Shown piece by piece: positions 1 through 12,870 of a stretch of 64,000 nucleotides of DNA; the stretch's first letter is position 1; each line of letters starts with the position of its first letter. The stretch lies in contig OZ038467.1 in the NCBI GenBank assembly GCA_964036295.1, positions 18,975,170-19,039,169 on the forward strand. Direction: 5' to 3'. Source of the DNA: Plumapathes pennacea (Eukaryota > Cnidaria > Anthozoa > Antipatharia > Myriopathidae). The translations under genes were made by a program, and so were the position numbers. The notes under the pieces were generated by a model. It had not been told where the DNA came from. It searched no databases and saw nothing but the letters and a program-made list of their open reading frames with translations.

Positions 1-396
1 AATTTCAACTCGAAAGGAGGTGCAGAGAGAAAGAAGAAAAGGCAAAACGAAAAGAATACCACTGTTACTGCATGTTTATGTAATCTCGTTGTATATATGT
101 TGCTTTGTTTCCGATAATGAATCCACAGTTTCATTAAAGAAAACCTATCCAACTAATTGTGCGCTAAGTATATTGGCCTGATTCAACTGGCTGATACAAA
201 TCTGACGATGACATCATCTCTGACTCGGTGACCAAGCAAGTGAAAAAAGGAAATGGCTCTATACAACTTGGCTATGAAAACTAAACGTCATATCCAAACG
301 GTGAGTTCATCTGAAGAGGGGCTCTGGAACCTCAATGGTCCTTTTGAAATCACATCGAAATCTACGAGTCGAAAAGCAAATCCAGAAAATTAGCGG
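1..396. other. No recognisable feature
   Basis: AT-rich sequence without a convincing exon, RNA or repeat structure. It borders the minisatellite that starts near 397. Confidence 0.4.
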
Positions 397-2700
397 TTGA
401 TCAAAGTTAAATTTCTCCTTCATTACCTAACCAGCCGTATGTAGTTTAGTTGGGAGAAAATGGCAAGTGATCTCTTGCTTGGTTTAAGGGTGATCAGAAT
501 CGAAGTTCTCTTCATTATCTAATCAGCTGTATGTAGTTTAGTTGGGTGAAAATGGCAAGTGATCTCTTGCTTGGTTAAGGGTGATCAGGGTCGAAGTTCT
601 CCTTTCGTTATCTAGTCAGCTGTATGCAGTTTAGTTAGGAGAAAATGGCAGGTGATATCTTGCTTGGGTTAAGAGTGATCGGAGTCAAAGTTCTCTTTTC
701 ATTAACTAATCAGCTGTATGTAGTATAGTTAGGAGAAAATGGCAGATGATCTCTTGCTTGAGTTAAGTGATCAGAGACGAAGTTCTCTTCATTATCTAGT
801 CAGCTGTATGCAGTTTAGTTAGGAGAAAATGGCAGGTGATCTCTTGCTTGAGTTAAGTGATCAGAGACGAAGTTCTCTTCATTATCTAGTCAGCTGTATG
901 CAGTTTAGTTAGGTGATATCTTGCTTGGGTTAAGAGTGATCGGAGTCGAAGTTCTCTTTTCATTAACTAATCAGCTGTAAGTAGTTTAGTTAGGAGAAAA
1001 TGGCAGATGATCTCTTGCTTGAGTTAAGTGATCAGAGACGAAGTTCTCTTCATTATCTAGTCAGCAGTATGCAGTTTAGTTAGGTGATATCTTGCTTGGT
1101 TTAAGAGTGATCGGAGTCGAAGTTCTCTTTTCATTAACTAATCAGCTGTATGTAGTTTAGTTAGGAGAAAATGGCAGATAATCTCTTGCTTGAGTTAAGT
1201 GATCAGAGACGAAGTTCTCTTCATTATCTAGTCAGCTGTATGCAGTTTAGTTAGGAGATCTCTTGCTTGGGTTAAGAGTGATCGGAGTCGAAGTTCTCTT
1301 TTCATTAACTAATCAGCTGTAAGTAGTTTAGTTAGGAGAAAATGGCAGATGATCTCTTGCTTGAGTTAAGTGATCAGAGTCGAAGTTCTCTTCATTATCT
1401 AGTCAGCTGTATGCAGTTTAGTTAGGTGATCTCTTGCTTGGGTTAAGAGTGATCGGAGTCGAAGTTCTCTTTTCATTAACTAATCAGCTGTAAGTAGTTT
1501 AGTTAGGAGAAAATGGCAGATGATCTCTTGCTTGAGTTAAGTGATCAGAGACGAAGTTCTCTTCATTATCTAGTCAGCTGTATGCAGTTTAGTTAGGAGA
1601 TCTCTTGCTTGGGTTAAGAGTGATCGGAGTCGAAGTTCTCTTTTCATTAACTAATCAGTTGTATGTAGTTTAGTTAGGAGAAAATGGCAGATAATCTCTT
1701 GCTTGAGTTAAGTGATCAGAGTCGAAGTTCTCTTCATTATCTAGTCAGCAGTATGCAGTTTAGTTAGGTGATATCTTGCTTGGTTTAAGAGTGATCGGAG
1801 TCGAAGTTCTCTTTTCATTAACTAATCAGCTGTAAGTAGTTTAGTTAGGAGAAAATGGCAGATGATCTCTTGCTTGAGTTAAGTGATCAGAGACGAAGTT
1901 CTCTTCATTATCTAGTCAGCTGTAAGTAGTTTAGTTAAGAGAAAATGGCAGGTGATCTCTTGCTTGAGTTAAGTGATCAGAGACGAAGTTCTCTTCATTA
2001 TCTAGTCAGCTGTAAGTAGTTTAGTTAAGAGAAAATGGCAGATGATCTCTTGCTTGAGTTAAGTGATCAGAGACGAAGTTCTCTTCATTATCTAGTCAGC
2101 TGTAAGTAGTTTAGTTAAGAGAAAATGGCAGGTGATCTCTTGCTTGAGTTAAGTGATCAGAGACGAAGTTCTCTTCATTATCTAGTCAGCTGTAAGTAGT
2201 TTAGTTAAGAGAAAATGGCAGATGATCTCTTGCTTGAGTTAAGTGATCAGAGACGAAGTTCTCTTCATTATCTAGTCAGCTGTAAGTAGTTTAGTTAAGA
2301 GAAAATGGCAGGTGATCTCTTGCTTGAGTTAAGTGATCAGAGACGAAGTTCTCTTCATTATCTAGTCAGCTGTAAGTAGTTTAGTTAAGAGAAAATGGCA
2401 GATGATCTCTTGCTTGAGTTAAGTGATCAGAGACGAAGTTCTCTTCATTATCTAGTCAGCTGTAAGTAGTTTAGTTAAGAGAAAATGGCAGGTGATCTCT
2501 GCTTAGGTTGAGTGATCAAAGACGAAGTTCCCCTTTCATTAACTAATCTACTGTATGTGGTTTACTTGGGGAAAAGTGGCACGAATCTCATGATTGGGTT
2601 AAGAGTGATCAGAGTCAATTTTCTCCTTCCAATACTCAGTCATTTGTACGTAATGCATCATTCAGGAAAAAGTGCAAACAGACCACTTACTCATCAGGGC
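397..2700. repeat. 90-bp minisatellite with 180-bp higher-order units
   Basis: About 2.3 kb of tandem repeat downstream of gene 2. The basic unit is 90 bp and contains TAGTTTAGTTAGGAGAAAAT and CTCTTGCTTGAGTTAAGTGA. Between 1921 and about 2500 the units are nearly identical and alternate between GGCAGGTGAT and GGCAGATGAT, which gives a 180-bp higher-order period. Between about 600 and 1900 complete units alternate with shortened ones. Both ends (before 600 and after 2500) are more diverged. Short ORFs inside it are not genes. Confidence 0.9.
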
Positions 2701-2860
2701 CTGATTGTTCAAAGCCCGATCAAGCTAATTCAGGGTTAATCAAATTCTTTGCTCCATACTCTTGGCTGATAAACTGAAAGATTTTGTCACTAAACCACTA
2801 ACTGCAAACAAGTAGCTCAGTGCCTCAGGGAGAAAGACACTTAATTGAGCCGGTTAATAG

Positions 2861-2866
2861 TTTATT
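2861..2866 (-). terminator. Polyadenylation signal of gene 2
   Basis: AATAAA on the minus strand, about 50 nt after the gene 2 stop codon at 2920-2918. Position and consensus fit a polyA signal. The cleavage site itself cannot be seen. Confidence 0.6.
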
Positions 2867-2917
2867 GTACTGACTTCCTAACTGACGAGCTCTGAGTGCA
2901 TTTACCTTAGAACTCAG

Positions 2918-3022
2918 TCAGTGTCGTCTTCTCTTCGCCTTACAGGAACCTTTAGTGAAGGTAATATCATCGATAGCGATGTCACCACGGTAACTGTCGC
3001 CCACCGTAGCTTCAATGACAAT
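2918..3022 (-). CDS. Gene 2 exon 16: MAM5 part C and stop
   Basis: Residues 845-878. [25 protein letters not shown], then the basic tail KAKRRRH and TGA. The tail length after the last cysteine equals that of gene 1. A GTAAGG inside the last cysteine codon could serve as an alternative phase-1 donor, but the in-frame stop and nearby polyA signal favour a terminal exon. Confidence 0.82.
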   Translation of the reverse strand: MVIEATVGDSYRGDIAIDDITFTKGSCKAKRRRH

Positions 3023-6000
3023 CTATAAGAGAAGTTTTTTTTTTTAGGTTGAGTCAAATATTGTAGATGGTTAAACACGCAAGAAATGGATTCTCGAACT
3101 ACAGTAGTACCCTAAGGTTCTAACCTTTAGGTGGATTCAATAGTTTTTAATACAACGCCGTATTTTTTATACGTTCCTGGTAAAAACCAAGCTAGCCAGG
3201 GAAATAATGACCGGCAAATGAGCCAATCAGAGCGCCCGATTTCACCGGTAGTAGCTAAAGCCATATAATAAAACGCTGTATTGCAAATACGTACCTGGTG
3301 AAAACCAAGCTGGCCAGGAATATCAACCTCTGCTTTTTGCCACTTGTCGCCTTGACTTCGTTCCAATCTGAAAAGCACAGGGGGCGCAGCACTTCCAGGT
3401 TTGATGGCAGTGGCTTTGTTGTCCCGGGAGACGCGGTAGACTTGCAGTGATCCGATGTTGCTGCCGTGCATGTGGTAGTAGAACTCCATGCAAGTCGAGA
3501 ACGGCAAAGCTTTTAGGATTAGTCTGGCCGTATCCCCGAGCTTCCTTGGTGAGGAGGTTTCTATGAATATGTAATATCCTGACAGGAAAGAGAAAAAGAA
3601 TTGAAATGAATGTTTTATTTATACACGATATACAATCAGAAAGGCTGGTGGGGTCGTAAATTTGATGTCCAAGCGACACAACAACGTCGTAAAATGCAGT
3701 GTAGACACGCGGAGTATCGATCACTCATATCTCGCACTGCAGACAACTTTTATGCTCGGTTTCACAAGAGATGCAAGCACAAGCACAAGTATAAGCACAA
3801 GCACAGGCACAGGCAAAATCACAAGGACAGGCACAAGCACAAACACTAGCAAAAGCACACACAAACAAAAACAAAGACACAAGCACAAGCAAAAGCAAAA
3901 GCACAAACACAAGCAAAGGCACAAGGACAGGCAAAAGCACAAACACAAGCAAAGGCACAAGGATAGGCAAAGGCACAAGCACAAGCAAAGGCACAAGGAC
4001 AGGCAAAGGCACAAACACAAGAAAAGGCACAAGGACAGGCAAAGGCACAAGCACAAGCAAAGGCACAAACACAAGCAAAGGCACAAGGACAGGCAAAGGC
4101 ACAAGGACAGGCAAAGGCACAAACACAAGCAAAGGCACAAGGACAGGCAAAGGCACAAACACAAGCAAAGGCACAAGGACAGGCAAAGGCACAAACACAA
4201 GCAAAGGCACAAGGACAGGCAAAGGTACAAGGACAGGCAAAGGCACAAGGACAGGCAAAGGCACAAGGACAGGCAAAGGCACAAACACAAGCAAAGGCAC
4301 AAGGACAGGCAAAGGTACAAGGACAGGTAAAGGCACAAGGACAGGCAAAGGCACAAGGACAGGCAAAGGCACAAGCACAAGCAAAGGCACAAGGACAGGC
4401 AAAGGTACAAGCACAAGCAAAAGCACAAGGACAGGCAAAGGCACAAGGACAAGCAAAGGCACAAGGACAAGCAAAGGCACAAGCACAAGCAAAGGCACAA
4501 GGACAGGGAAAGGCACAAACACAAGCAAAGGCACAAGGACAGGCAAAGGCACAAACACAAGCAAAGGCACAAGGACAGGCAAAAGCACAAGGACAGGCAA
4601 AGGCACAAGAACAGGCAAAGGCACAAGGACAAGCAAAGGCACAAGCACAAGCAAAGGCACAAGGACAGGCAAAGGCACAAACACAAGCAAAGGCACAAGG
4701 ACAAGCAAAGGCACAAACACTAGAAAAGGCACAAGGACAGGCAAAGGCACAAACACAAGCAAAGGCACAAGGACAGGCAAAGGCACAAACACAAGCAAAG
4801 GCACAAGGACAGGGAAAGGCACAAGGACAGGCAAAGGCACAAGGACAGGTAAAGGCACAAACACTAGAAAAGGCACAAGGACAGGCAAAGGCACAAACAC
4901 AAGAAAAGGCACAAGGACAGGCAAAGGCACAAACACAAGCAAAGAGACAAGGACAGGCAAAGGCACAAACACAAGCAAAGGCACAAGGACAGGCAAAGGC
5001 ACAAACACAAGCAAAGGCACAAGGACAGGCAAAGGCACAAGCACAAGCAAAGGCACAAACACAAGCAAAGGCAAAAGCACAAACACAAGCAAAGGCACAA
5101 GGACAGGCACAAGGACAGGCAAAGGCACAAACACTAGAAAAGGCACAAGGACAGGCAAAGGCACAAGCACAAGCAAAGGCACAAGGACAGGCAAAGGCAC
5201 AAGGACAGGCAAAGGCACAAACACAAGCAAAGGCACAAGGACAGGCAAAGGCACAAGGACAGGCAAAGGCACAAACACAAGCAAAGGCACAAGGACAGGC
5301 AAAGGCACAAACACAAGCAAAGGCACAAGGACAGGCAAAAGCACAAGGACAAGCAAAGGCGCAAACACAAGCAAAGGCAAAAGCACAAACACAAGCAAAG
5401 GCACAAGGACAGGCACAAGGACAGGCAAAGGCACAAACACTAGAAAAGGCACAAGGACAGGCAAAGGCACAAGCACAAGCAAAGGCACAAGGACAGGCAA
5501 AGGCACAAACACAAGAAAAGGCACAAGGACAGGTAAAGGCACAAACACAAGAAAAGGCACAAGGACAGGCAAAGGCACAAACACAAGCAAAGGCACAAGG
5601 ACAGGCAAAGGCACAAACACAAGCAAAGGCACAAGGACAGGCAATAGCACAAGCACAAGCAAACGCACAAACACAAGCAAAGGCACAAGCACAAGCAAAG
5701 GCACAAGGACAAGCACAAGCACATACGCCAACCAAAATCATTTGTCTTGTTTTCCAAAATAATTTTGGTGCTCAAAGTCGATAGCATAAAAATAGGGAGG
5801 AAGTGGGGGGAGGGGGAGCTTATTACATAAATTGACCTTATAGAAGTGCAGGGCTTATTAGAGCATTTACGGTACCACAAGAAACGCGTACAAATCTCAG
5901 GTGCATCCGTTGGTTCTCTTAAAGTTTCGCATTAGCTAGACAATCAGATATGGCAAAGCCAGGTAAAAAGGTAAGCGCGCTTCTAGAGCAAGTGTAACCA

Positions 6001-7939
6001 CGGCTTATGTAAAGGATATGTGTGGATTATTTGACGGCCTGACAACCAACATAATCCCACCAATTAAGTTTCACAGCGCGTGGTAATAAAACAACGAGCT
6101 CTCACTTTATGAACTCTCCAATTAGTGAACCCATCGCAGCAAACGATTAGAATCAAGTCGAGTTATAGATACCCTCTCCCCGTAGACGCTTTGCGCGCCC
6201 ATGTTTATATTTACATCCGGCATCCGGAGCTCGACGGTCCTGAGGCGCCCACGTTATGACTGATCGATCTGATTGTCACTGTTTGCCATATTCAATAGAC
6301 GCTCTGGGTTTTTGCTGATTTATTTCCCGATAAAACGTAGAAAAACATAAGAATCCGCCATTTTCGTACAATACGAAAATGGCCGCCGTCTGTCACTGGG
6401 CGCGCAAAGCATCCACGGTGAGAGGGTCTCTTTAAAGGTTTTAGAGAAAACAGGCAATGTAAGGGACAAACCGTTGCCACCGTGGTCATGATTGGGGCCT
6501 GTGTTACCCGAAGGTGTTCTGTCTTTCTGCACAGTCCAGTCAAACTTGTCGGTATCATCGTTCTTCCATTTGCAGAAATCCTTCGAGTCGAAATTGCAAT
6601 CACCTGATGATAAAAAAAAAAAAATTATAATAATAACAACTAGCGGGTACCCCGTAAAATACGGGGATCGAATTTTTTTTCTTTCTTTTTTTTCCTTTTT
6701 TTTTTTTTTGAAGTCCATTTAGAGTATCTCGAATGCAGTTTCCAGTGTCAAAAAGTAGACTTCTCTGTAGTGCGTGTACCACTCAACCGTATCACTCGAC
6801 GAATTGCCGATCGATTGACATAAAATCTCCATGCTTTTCGAACATGCGGCAGCATCAGCCCGACATCCAGTCACCTGACAGCACAAATTCTCTTTTTAAA
6901 CTCATTTCCAATTTTTAAAAGAACTGTGGTCGGCATACAAGGCCAATATTTATCCTTAGTTTCACTCGATGTGGCGGCCATCTTGGATTTCTTTATGGGA
7001 AAGAACGTTACGGACGGACGGACGGACGGAAGTGGCTTAGCGTATTACTAGATGGACTAGCGGGACCCCCGTAAAATACGGTGATCGGAGTTTTTTAAAT
7101 TATTATTCTTTCTTCTTTTTTTCTTTTTTAAGTCCATTTCGAGTATCTCGAATGCAGCTTACAGTGTCAATGTACAAATTTCTCTGTAGTGCGTATACCA
7201 CTCGACCGTATCATTCGACCGTATCACTCAAAAAATTGCCGATCGATCGACATGAAAATCTCCCCGTTTTTTGAACATGCGGAAGCATCAGCCCAACATC
7301 CAGTCACCTGACAGCACAAATTTTCTTTTTAAACTCATTTCCGATTTCTAAAAGAATTGTGGTCGGCACACGAGGCCAATATTTATACTTAGTTTCACTC
7401 GATATGGCGGCCATCTTGGATTTCTTTATGAGGAGGCCTGGGAAGGAGCGTTACGGACGGACGGACGGAAGTGAGTTAGCGCATTATTATATAGACTAGC
7501 GGGACCCCCGTAAAATACGGTGATCTGTTTTTGCAATTTCTGATTGTTCTGGCTTTTCTCGCTTGGGAAACGTCATGCTGACAACCGAGAACATATCGAA
7601 ATACAAACCAAGAGAAAGCTTTTTGAGACATTCACAAAGCGACGGCATTTCAATCTTGTTGTATTTCATCTTCGATACTGTTTACAGTGTACAGTACAAA
7701 CGAAGCAAAAACAGAAAATTCGGCGAATATAAATGTCACCTTGTATTCTTATAAAGGCTTCTTCGCATTTGCATCGCTCGGTTACGAGAAACTCAGCTTG
7801 ATTTTCACAGCGATCTTGCCCGTATGACAATTGTCCGGGTGAGTGCTTCAGTACAGGGTCCAAGGTAACTGACTTGAAGTCATTTCAACTCCATGACAAT
7901 ATTTGATATTTGGAAGTGGCTTAGCGTATTATTATGTAG

Positions 7940-8029
<90 letters not shown>

Positions 8030-11000
8030 GTAATAATAATAATAATAATAATAACAGCATAGACAACTTCCGTTTAACGGTTACCCCTCCAAGGTGGACA
8101 TCTAGTAGGGGCGGTCTCTGTAGTTTCATCATGTACTCTAACTGAAATATCTTTAAGAGTAATACCTCTAAACGGACAGTTGGAGCTGGTCCTGAGGGTG
8201 TCCGTCTTAGAGGGGCTGAACTGTACTGAACTTTATTGAGTATTTTGACGTCATCAGTATGGAATTCTTCAGCTCGAATTCGTGGGACACTTAAAAAATG
8301 CTCAGTTGTACTACTTAAGAGGGTTCCCGCTGTAAACTCGAGTAATTATCACAGTAAAATAAAAATAATTCTTGTACCAACACAATTTAATTGTAATTGA
8401 GAATTTTTGCCACTTCCTTAAAGACCTTGATGCCCGGCATCTTTTACTGTAACACCGAAAAATAATTCACAAAACTCTCCAAGAAACAGGAGGACAAATA
8501 TTCCTGTCAAACTCTTATTTTGCAATGATAACGCACGTATTACTGTACATTGAGCTAGGAAGGTAACCAAAAACATTCACATCGATCTTCCCTTACGCTT
8601 CTCGACTTTTTCGGTGTTTCTCATAAATACTCACGTTACATGTTACAACTAGGAAACCAACATAAATCACAGAAATAGCGCTTCTTTTTCTGCTGCAGAC
8701 TTTTTGCGTGCATTGCTCGAATTTACAGCGGAAAGCCTCTTAATAATTATTGGTGCGGCAATGTTAGTTAAACATCGTCCTGATAAGTTCTCATCTCGAT
8801 CACCCTTCACGCTACTCTTGGTAACCTTTAGGGAGAATTTACATGTGCATTTGTTTTCAGAGGATTAATGAATGTGGGGTTCTTACCCGTGTCCACTTTG
8901 TATGCAGCGTCCAAGAATTGCACCTCGACATCGCTCTTGGAACAGTTTCCCGGCGTGGTGCTGATGACGTCAAGAGCAATGTCCCCCTGGAAAGCCAGGC
9001 CTCGCACACCAACGAAAGAAACCTGGTGACGAAAGCGGACGCCATCGATTTAACACGCGCATAGGCAGGAAAGCATACTAAATTGAACAAGCAACACAGG
9101 GAGCTTAAAGTGAACTGTATCAGACGCCATATACTATCTGAGGCGCCATCGATTTAACACGTGCACCATACAGCTTGAACAACAAAGATCGACCGAGCCA
9201 GGGTAGGAACGCAGTAAATTACTCTAGTCTGTTAACACCCTACGTCTTCATAAGCACATCTGTTTTTCGTTGACTTTAATGGCGTACATCTTCTCTTCCT
9301 CAACAAAATAAATGCAGCAAGGCCTCGCCAAGACCATCAGCTTTGTTAGACACTTGTGCCCCTAAATACAATTTTCCTATTTTGTACCAGCTGCTGTCAT
9401 TGTCCAAGGCTAATAAAGACCAGGTTCATTTTAGTGATGCCGTTGATGTGACGTCACGTGCCACGTGTCTCTACAAAAGCTGACAGAGTATCACCCTTTC
9501 TCACATTCATAGAATCCTAGACTGACAAACGCTCTCACCTTGTAGTTTGTCCCATTTAACTCTACAGACCCCAGCAGCCAATCAGGGCCTTGGTCTCCCA
9601 CCTTTGACCACACAACGCGTTTTTGATCCGTGTCCAGGTCCCAGAGCTCCACTTTAAGCTCGGCCACAAATTTGCCGTACATGAGGTAATAAAACTTCAA
9701 ACAAGTGGCGCCAGACAGCATTTTACTGTCAAGTTTGGCTGTTTGAGTCGGTTTCCTTCCTGAGGCTTCCATGTAGATGTACTGTCCTACAACAAAATTA
9801 TCGCAAAACTGCAATTTTTTGGTTCTTGTGTAAGGATGCGCAAATGGAAACTGGGAGGATTCGGGAAGCATAGACTGCTGCAAGAAGTGAGTTCGACTTA
9901 TTGTTTCATCAGTAAGTAAATAAATCAAAGAAACAAACAAACGTTCTTTACTTCCCTCTGTATCTCATTCACGCACATAGCCTTCAAAAAACCAACAAAT
10001 ACCAACACTGAAGTAAAGTTCATTTATTATGACGGGGAGGGATATCCAAACTTGAAGCATAAAAATTTAGCAGCCGTCCTTCCTAGCGTTTCAATTTTTT
10101 GGCTGCCCCCTTGGTAGTTGAAAAGAATTTCAGAGGCCCCCGTCCCCTCTCTTCCAACAGTTTTTTTAGAGTCCCCCTAGGGGTGTCTATAAATATTCGG
10201 AGCCCCCCCCCCCCCCCCCTCCAATATCCTCATCCCCCCTTGTCATAATAAATGAACTTCCAAAACAACAACAATAACACAACAACTATCAACTCTCGTT
10301 ACATTTCTCATACACTTTCCTCTTGAATGTTTGGGAGAATATGCATGGTGAACTTAGAAGTGAAAGAGATAAAAAAGCACAAACCTGTTCCGTCGTAGTC
10401 ATAACTCGGTCCAGTTTCCGAGGACGGAGTGTCCCCTGAATGGCGTACCCAGTCGAAGTCGTCATAAGCGGAGTTAAACCAATGACAGAAGCTGTTTTGA
10501 AAATTACAGTATTCTGAAGGTAGGACAAGTAGAAACAAGAATGGCTGAATTAGTGTGAAAAATTACAGTACTCTGAAGGGACTAGAAACAGAGATACATC
10601 ATACAGTATGGAGGATTTGGCTTTTGATAGCTTGCTAATGTCATAGCTGATTGAAATATCTATTCTCATTGCATCACTCACACATTTTCTTCTTGAATGG
10701 TTGGGAGATTCTGCATTATGAACTTGGGAGTGAAAGTGTTAAACGCCTGCACTGTGACTCTGTTTACGAACCGCTCTCTAAACATAACCGAAGTTTTTCA
10801 CTTTCGATTTTTACCAACAGACTTACAGTAAAACATAACTTATTTTAGAGCGGTTTTCGGATGGCTGTCGAAAGTAATTGTGTGATTGCTTTGGTTTTGC
10901 GTTTGCTTCGCTTTCGGATTGGTCCACATGAGTTTGTCAGCATGCTCAGCCAATCAGGAACAAAACCAAAACCAAAACCAAACACTTCTCACGCAAGCAA

Positions 11001-12823
11001 TGGCGTGTAGTCGCACTGCTGATTGGAAAGTAAAACCAAACGCAAGACCAAACGCAAATTACTTTGGCTTCCAATTGGCTGAACTGTTTTCTCTCAGTCT
11101 CTGTGATTGGCCTGTGTGATTACTTTGGTTTTGGTTTTCGACAGTCATCCGAAAACGGCTCTATATATTTCTTGGCAGTCGACCTCACAATCAGTCTCGG
11201 TCGTTACCTCCTTGAGTCTTGACAACCAACGACTGGTCAGGGGTCGTTATTTTGGTGTCATTAATGACAGGACACTTTTCAGGGGTAAACTCGATCTCGT
11301 CAATACCAATGTCTCCTCTCCAACCCGACCCGACCGCCGCCTCGATGAACATCTGTACAGAAAGAAGACACAAGTTGTAACGAAGGACTACGAGGACAAG
11401 ACGAAGGGGACGCGAGTTGTAGCAAAGCAATACGAGGGAAAGACGAAGGGGACACGAGTTGTAACGAAGCAATACGAGGACAAGACGAAGAGGACAAAAG
11501 TTGTAAGAAGCAACACGAGGACAAGACGAAGGGGATACGAGTTGTAACGAAGAAATACGAAGGAGACATAAGTTTTAACAAAGCAATACGCGGGCAAGGC
11601 AAGAGAACACGAGTTATAACGAAGCAATACGAGGTCTAGACGAAGGGAACACGAGTTATAACGAAGAAAAACGACGGCAAGACAAGGGAACACGAATTAT
11701 AACAAGCAAGACGAGGACAAGACGAGAGAAACGAGTTGTAGCAAAGCAATACGAGGACAAGACGAAGGGGACACGAGTTATAACGAAGTAATACGAGGAC
11801 AAGACGAAGGGAACACGAGTTATAACGAAGCATTACGAAGGGGACACGAGTCAAAACGAAGCAATACGAGCGCAAAGAGAAACGGGCAAGTGTGCGCTTT
11901 TTAAACGTTTTGGCAATGACGTAAAGTTGTTGAAAATAAGCGGTTTTTTTTTTTATCAACCGACTTGCCCTCTTTACCTGGTAAAACATATGGCTGCAGT
12001 CAATATCAACATAGCCCTGAAGCCACTTGTTGCCATGGTTTCCGCTTCGGCGCCAAACAATCTCATTGTTCCTGTACACCGTCAACGATCCAACGTCCGG
12101 GCCGTACATGTGGTACTTAAAGCGCATGCACCAACTACCACTCAGACTACTGCTGACCAGCATTGCCTTCTGTCCCCGGAATCGAGGCTCAGAAGCTTCG
12201 ATGTACGCGTAGCCACCTGGGATAGAAACCATATGAACACAAGTCGAAACACACAATATGTTTCCAAGTGTCCAAGTGAGCATTTGCGTGTGCTTTTGCA
12301 CAGGTTGTAGGGCCTTGTCAAATCACCCCCCCGGGGAGGGGCACTCCCTTAAACTAGGTATGGGCCTGAGTCCCTGTGACCCTGACCCTGTTCCAGAGTA
12401 AAGAAAGGTAATTTTGCTACCCTGTTCCAGACTACGAAGCGACTCCACAAATCGGAAACGGTTTTCTTGAATAAACATGTGGCGTTGCGTGATTTAAAGC
12501 AATGGTTCAGAGCTGTTTTGCAGCGACAGACTCGACTATAAATCATCAAGGATTCTGGAAGGAAGAAATATCGACCTTGTTCCAGAGCCAGACTGAACGA
12601 AAATTATACCCTGTCCCAGAGAGAGACGGTGATTTGCATACCCTGTTCGAGAGTCTGAGAGGCGAAAAGTATACCCTATTGAGCGGCACATCCCCGTATA
12701 GCCCATATAGGGGAGTGCCCCCCACCGCTCACCCCCGGGTCAAAACATCGTTATCGTTAATAGAGCGAAATTAGACCAATAATTTATCATTAGACCAATA
12801 ATTTATGAATGTGCATAGCACAT

Positions 12824-12870
<47 letters not shown>

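Noticed and set aside
3725-5731. ORFs of 668, 631 and 331 codons on the minus strand
   Set aside because: Pure translation of an 18-bp tandem repeat, open in several frames at once; lies in an intron of gene 2.
7903-8145. Poly-Asn and poly-Leu ORFs
   Set aside because: (TAA)n microsatellite read in frame.
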